Origin: Xylophilus ampelinus
GTDB taxonomy: Bacteria; Pseudomonadota; Gammaproteobacteria; Burkholderiales; Burkholderiaceae_C
Assembly (NCBI RefSeq): GCF_901875635.1
Contig: NZ_CABFMN010000129.1
Location: forward strand, 1-28,484
Direction: 5' to 3'
DNA: 28,484 nucleotides
Positions 27,288 through 28,484 of the stretch are shown in pieces. Each line of letters begins with the position of its first letter. The stretch's first letter is position 1. The translations under genes were made by a program, and so were the position numbers. The notes under the pieces are model-generated. The model did no database searches and was not told the origin of the DNA. It saw nothing but the letters and a program-made list of their open reading frames with translations.

Positions 27288-27974
27288 ATGACCCGTCGTC
27301 CCGCCTGGCTGCCCGCCCTTTCGCTGGTCCTCGTCGTTGCTGCGCCTGCGCAGGCCGGCCCCACCTTCCCCGAGCGCAGGGCCGGCCTGTGGGAGATGCG
27401 CTCGACGCCAAAGGCCGGCGCCAAGGACAGCATCGTCGTGCAGCAGTGCGCCGATCCCGCCACCGACAAGGCCTTGCAGGAGTACGGCCTCTCGCAGCCG
27501 AAGATGAACCGCAAGTTCTGCAAGGAAGAGATGCGCAACGAGGCCGGCAAGATGCTGGTGCACACCGAGGTCTGCAAGCAGAGCGAGACCACCATGACGC
27601 GGCGCATCGTCATGTCGGGCGACTTCAACGCGGCCTACCGCGTCGAGTCGCACACCGTCTACGACCCTGCGCCCAAGGTGGCGCCGCGCGACGACGACAT
27701 GGTGGCCGACATGCGCTGGCTCGGCGCCTGCCCTGCCGGCATGAAGGCCGGCGACATGATGCTGCCCGGCGGCATGAAGACGAACATCGCCGACCTGACC
27801 GCCATGGGTGCCATGGCCGGCAAGCTCATGCGCACCGGCCCGGACACCAAGCCCGGCGAGATGACGCTGCCCGACGGCACCAAGGTCGACATGGAGGCCA
27901 TGAAGCGCATGGCCGAGCAGATGCACAGGCAGATGGCCCAGCAGCAGGGCCAACAGCGCGCCAGCGGCAAATAG
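27288..27974 (+). CDS. DUF3617 family secreted protein
   Basis: Protein of 228 residues with a signal peptide ([16 protein letters not shown], cleavage after residue 23), so probably periplasmic. The mature part has the DUF3617 opening [13 protein letters not shown] and four cysteines (C54, C78, C96, C148) that could form two disulfides. A Met- and Gln-rich tail ([19 protein letters not shown]) follows a LPDGTKVDM repeat-like segment. The function of the family is unknown. No clear ribosome site precedes the ATG at 27288; the start is chosen because it gives a proper signal peptide. It converges with the racemase-like gene, with 15 bp between the stops. Confidence 0.85.
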   Translation: MTRRPAWLPALSLVLVVAAPAQAGPTFPERRAGLWEMRSTPKAGAKDSIVVQQCADPATDKALQEYGLSQPKMNRKFCKEEMRNEAGKMLVHTEVCKQSETTMTRRIVMSGDFNAAYRVESHTVYDPAPKVAPRDDDMVADMRWLGACPAGMKAGDMMLPGGMKTNIADLTAMGAMAGKLMRTGPDTKPGEMTLPDGTKVDMEAMKRMAEQMHRQMAQQQGQQRASGK

Positions 27975-27989
27975 CCGACGCCGCGATGG

Positions 27990-28484
27990 TCAGCGCGGTC
28001 GTTCGCTTTTCGGAGCCAGGGCGTCCAGCGCTGCCAGCGCCGTGCGCAGCCCGTCGGTCAGTCGGCCAGGGTAGTGCAGGCAATCCTCCAGCCCCGCGAA
28101 GCCGGCACCTCCCAGCACGCAGTCGGGGGCGCCCGCCGCGGCCAGCGTGTCGAGCGCAGCCTGCACCCGGCGCACGAAGCCGGCGCGGTCCTCGCTGGCC
28201 GCCAGGCCGGTCGTGTCGAGCGTGGTGACGCCGTCCAGCAGCGTCGTGGCCCCGGCATGCCGGGCCACGGTGTCGCGCAGCATCGGACCCCATTCGCGGC
28301 CCGCCGTGAGGATGTGGAAGGGCCGCCCGCGCGCCAGTGCGTCGCGCACGCTGCTCTCGGCCATGCCCAGCACCGGCACGGGGCTTTGCGCGCGCAGCGC
28401 GTCCAGTCCCGGATCGCCGTAGCAGGCGAGCAGCACCGCGTCGGCCCAGACGTCGGACACGCCGGCCAGTGCGCGCTGCGCGGC
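27990..28484 (-). CDS. Asp/Glu/hydantoin racemase-like protein, 5' end outside the window
   Basis: The last 164 codons are visible; the frame is open to the edge of the window. ADAVLLACYGDPGLDALRA contains the first catalytic Cys motif (x-A-C-F/Y-G-D-P-G) of hydantoin and allantoin racemases, and VPVLGMAESSVRDAL follows as in that family. The second catalytic motif, normally LGCAGM, reads LGGAGFAGLE: Gly (codon 28107-28109) stands where the Cys is expected, although a Cys occurs four residues earlier. Family members racemise amino acid derivatives with a two-Cys mechanism, so racemase activity is doubtful. A decarboxylase-like or isomerase-like reaction, or a non-catalytic role, is possible. 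It converges with the DUF3617 gene. Confidence 0.85.
   Translation of the reverse strand, partial: AAQRALAGVSDVWADAVLLACYGDPGLDALRAQSPVPVLGMAESSVRDALARGRPFHILTAGREWGPMLRDTVARHAGATTLLDGVTTLDTTGLAASEDRAGFVRRVQAALDTLAAAGAPDCVLGGAGFAGLEDCLHYPGRLTDGLRTALAALDALAPKSERPR

Overview
The window is a GC-rich (roughly two-thirds G+C), densely coded stretch of a bacterial chromosome. Gene order and protein sequences point to the Betaproteobacteria, most likely the Comamonadaceae (Variovorax or a near relative). This rests on the dat–ybeD–lipB–lipA order, an Asp-type (H+) ATP synthase with an atpIBEFHAGDC operon, and GC-rich palindromic repeats of a kind I recall from that family. The assignment is from memory of such genomes, not from a search. 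No RNA genes, CRISPR arrays, phage or insertion-sequence genes were seen.

Layout. 1-69: the last 22 codons of a gene, possibly an outer-membrane beta-barrel. 166-2006 (minus): an ArsB/NhaD/SLC13-type permease followed 5 bp later by an AraC-type regulator. 2159-3466 (plus): a DUF2254 membrane protein. 3476-5023 (minus): an acyl-CoA synthetase. 5190-5687 (plus): a small unknown protein; the divergent gap before it holds a perfect 18-bp palindrome. 5831-12257 (minus): a five-gene run of D-amino-acid aminotransferase, YbeD/DUF493, LipB, LipA and a SWIM/SNF2 helicase. 12393-19671 (plus): the complete ATP synthase operon, closed by a strong intrinsic terminator. 19885-27200 (plus): a probable sugar or polyol catabolic operon of a ROK repressor, an ABC importer (ATPase, permease, binding protein), a TIM-barrel sugar isomerase/epimerase and a Gfo/Idh/MocA dehydrogenase. 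27288-27974 (plus): a periplasmic DUF3617 protein. 27990-28484 (minus): the 3' part of an Asp/Glu/hydantoin racemase-like gene running off the window.

How the genes work together. The ATP synthase genes supply every subunit of the F1Fo enzyme plus the assembly factor AtpI. LipB and LipA make the lipoyl cofactor in two steps (octanoyl transfer, then sulfur insertion), with YbeD translationally coupled to LipB. In the ROK operon the importer would bring in a sugar-like compound that the dehydrogenase and isomerase process. The ROK protein probably controls its own promoter through two adjacent TTCGGCC/GGCCGAA palindromes, one of which encloses the predicted -35 box.

The most unusual feature is two families of short GC-rich palindromic repeats. 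One family shares a 17-nt identical core. Two of its three copies lie inside genes (lipB and the ABC ATPase), in frame but in different reading frames, adding roughly 25 residues to each protein. This resembles the in-frame palindromic elements described in Rickettsia. The second family, with CAGCGCCCG/CGGGCGCTG arms, sits in three gene gaps.
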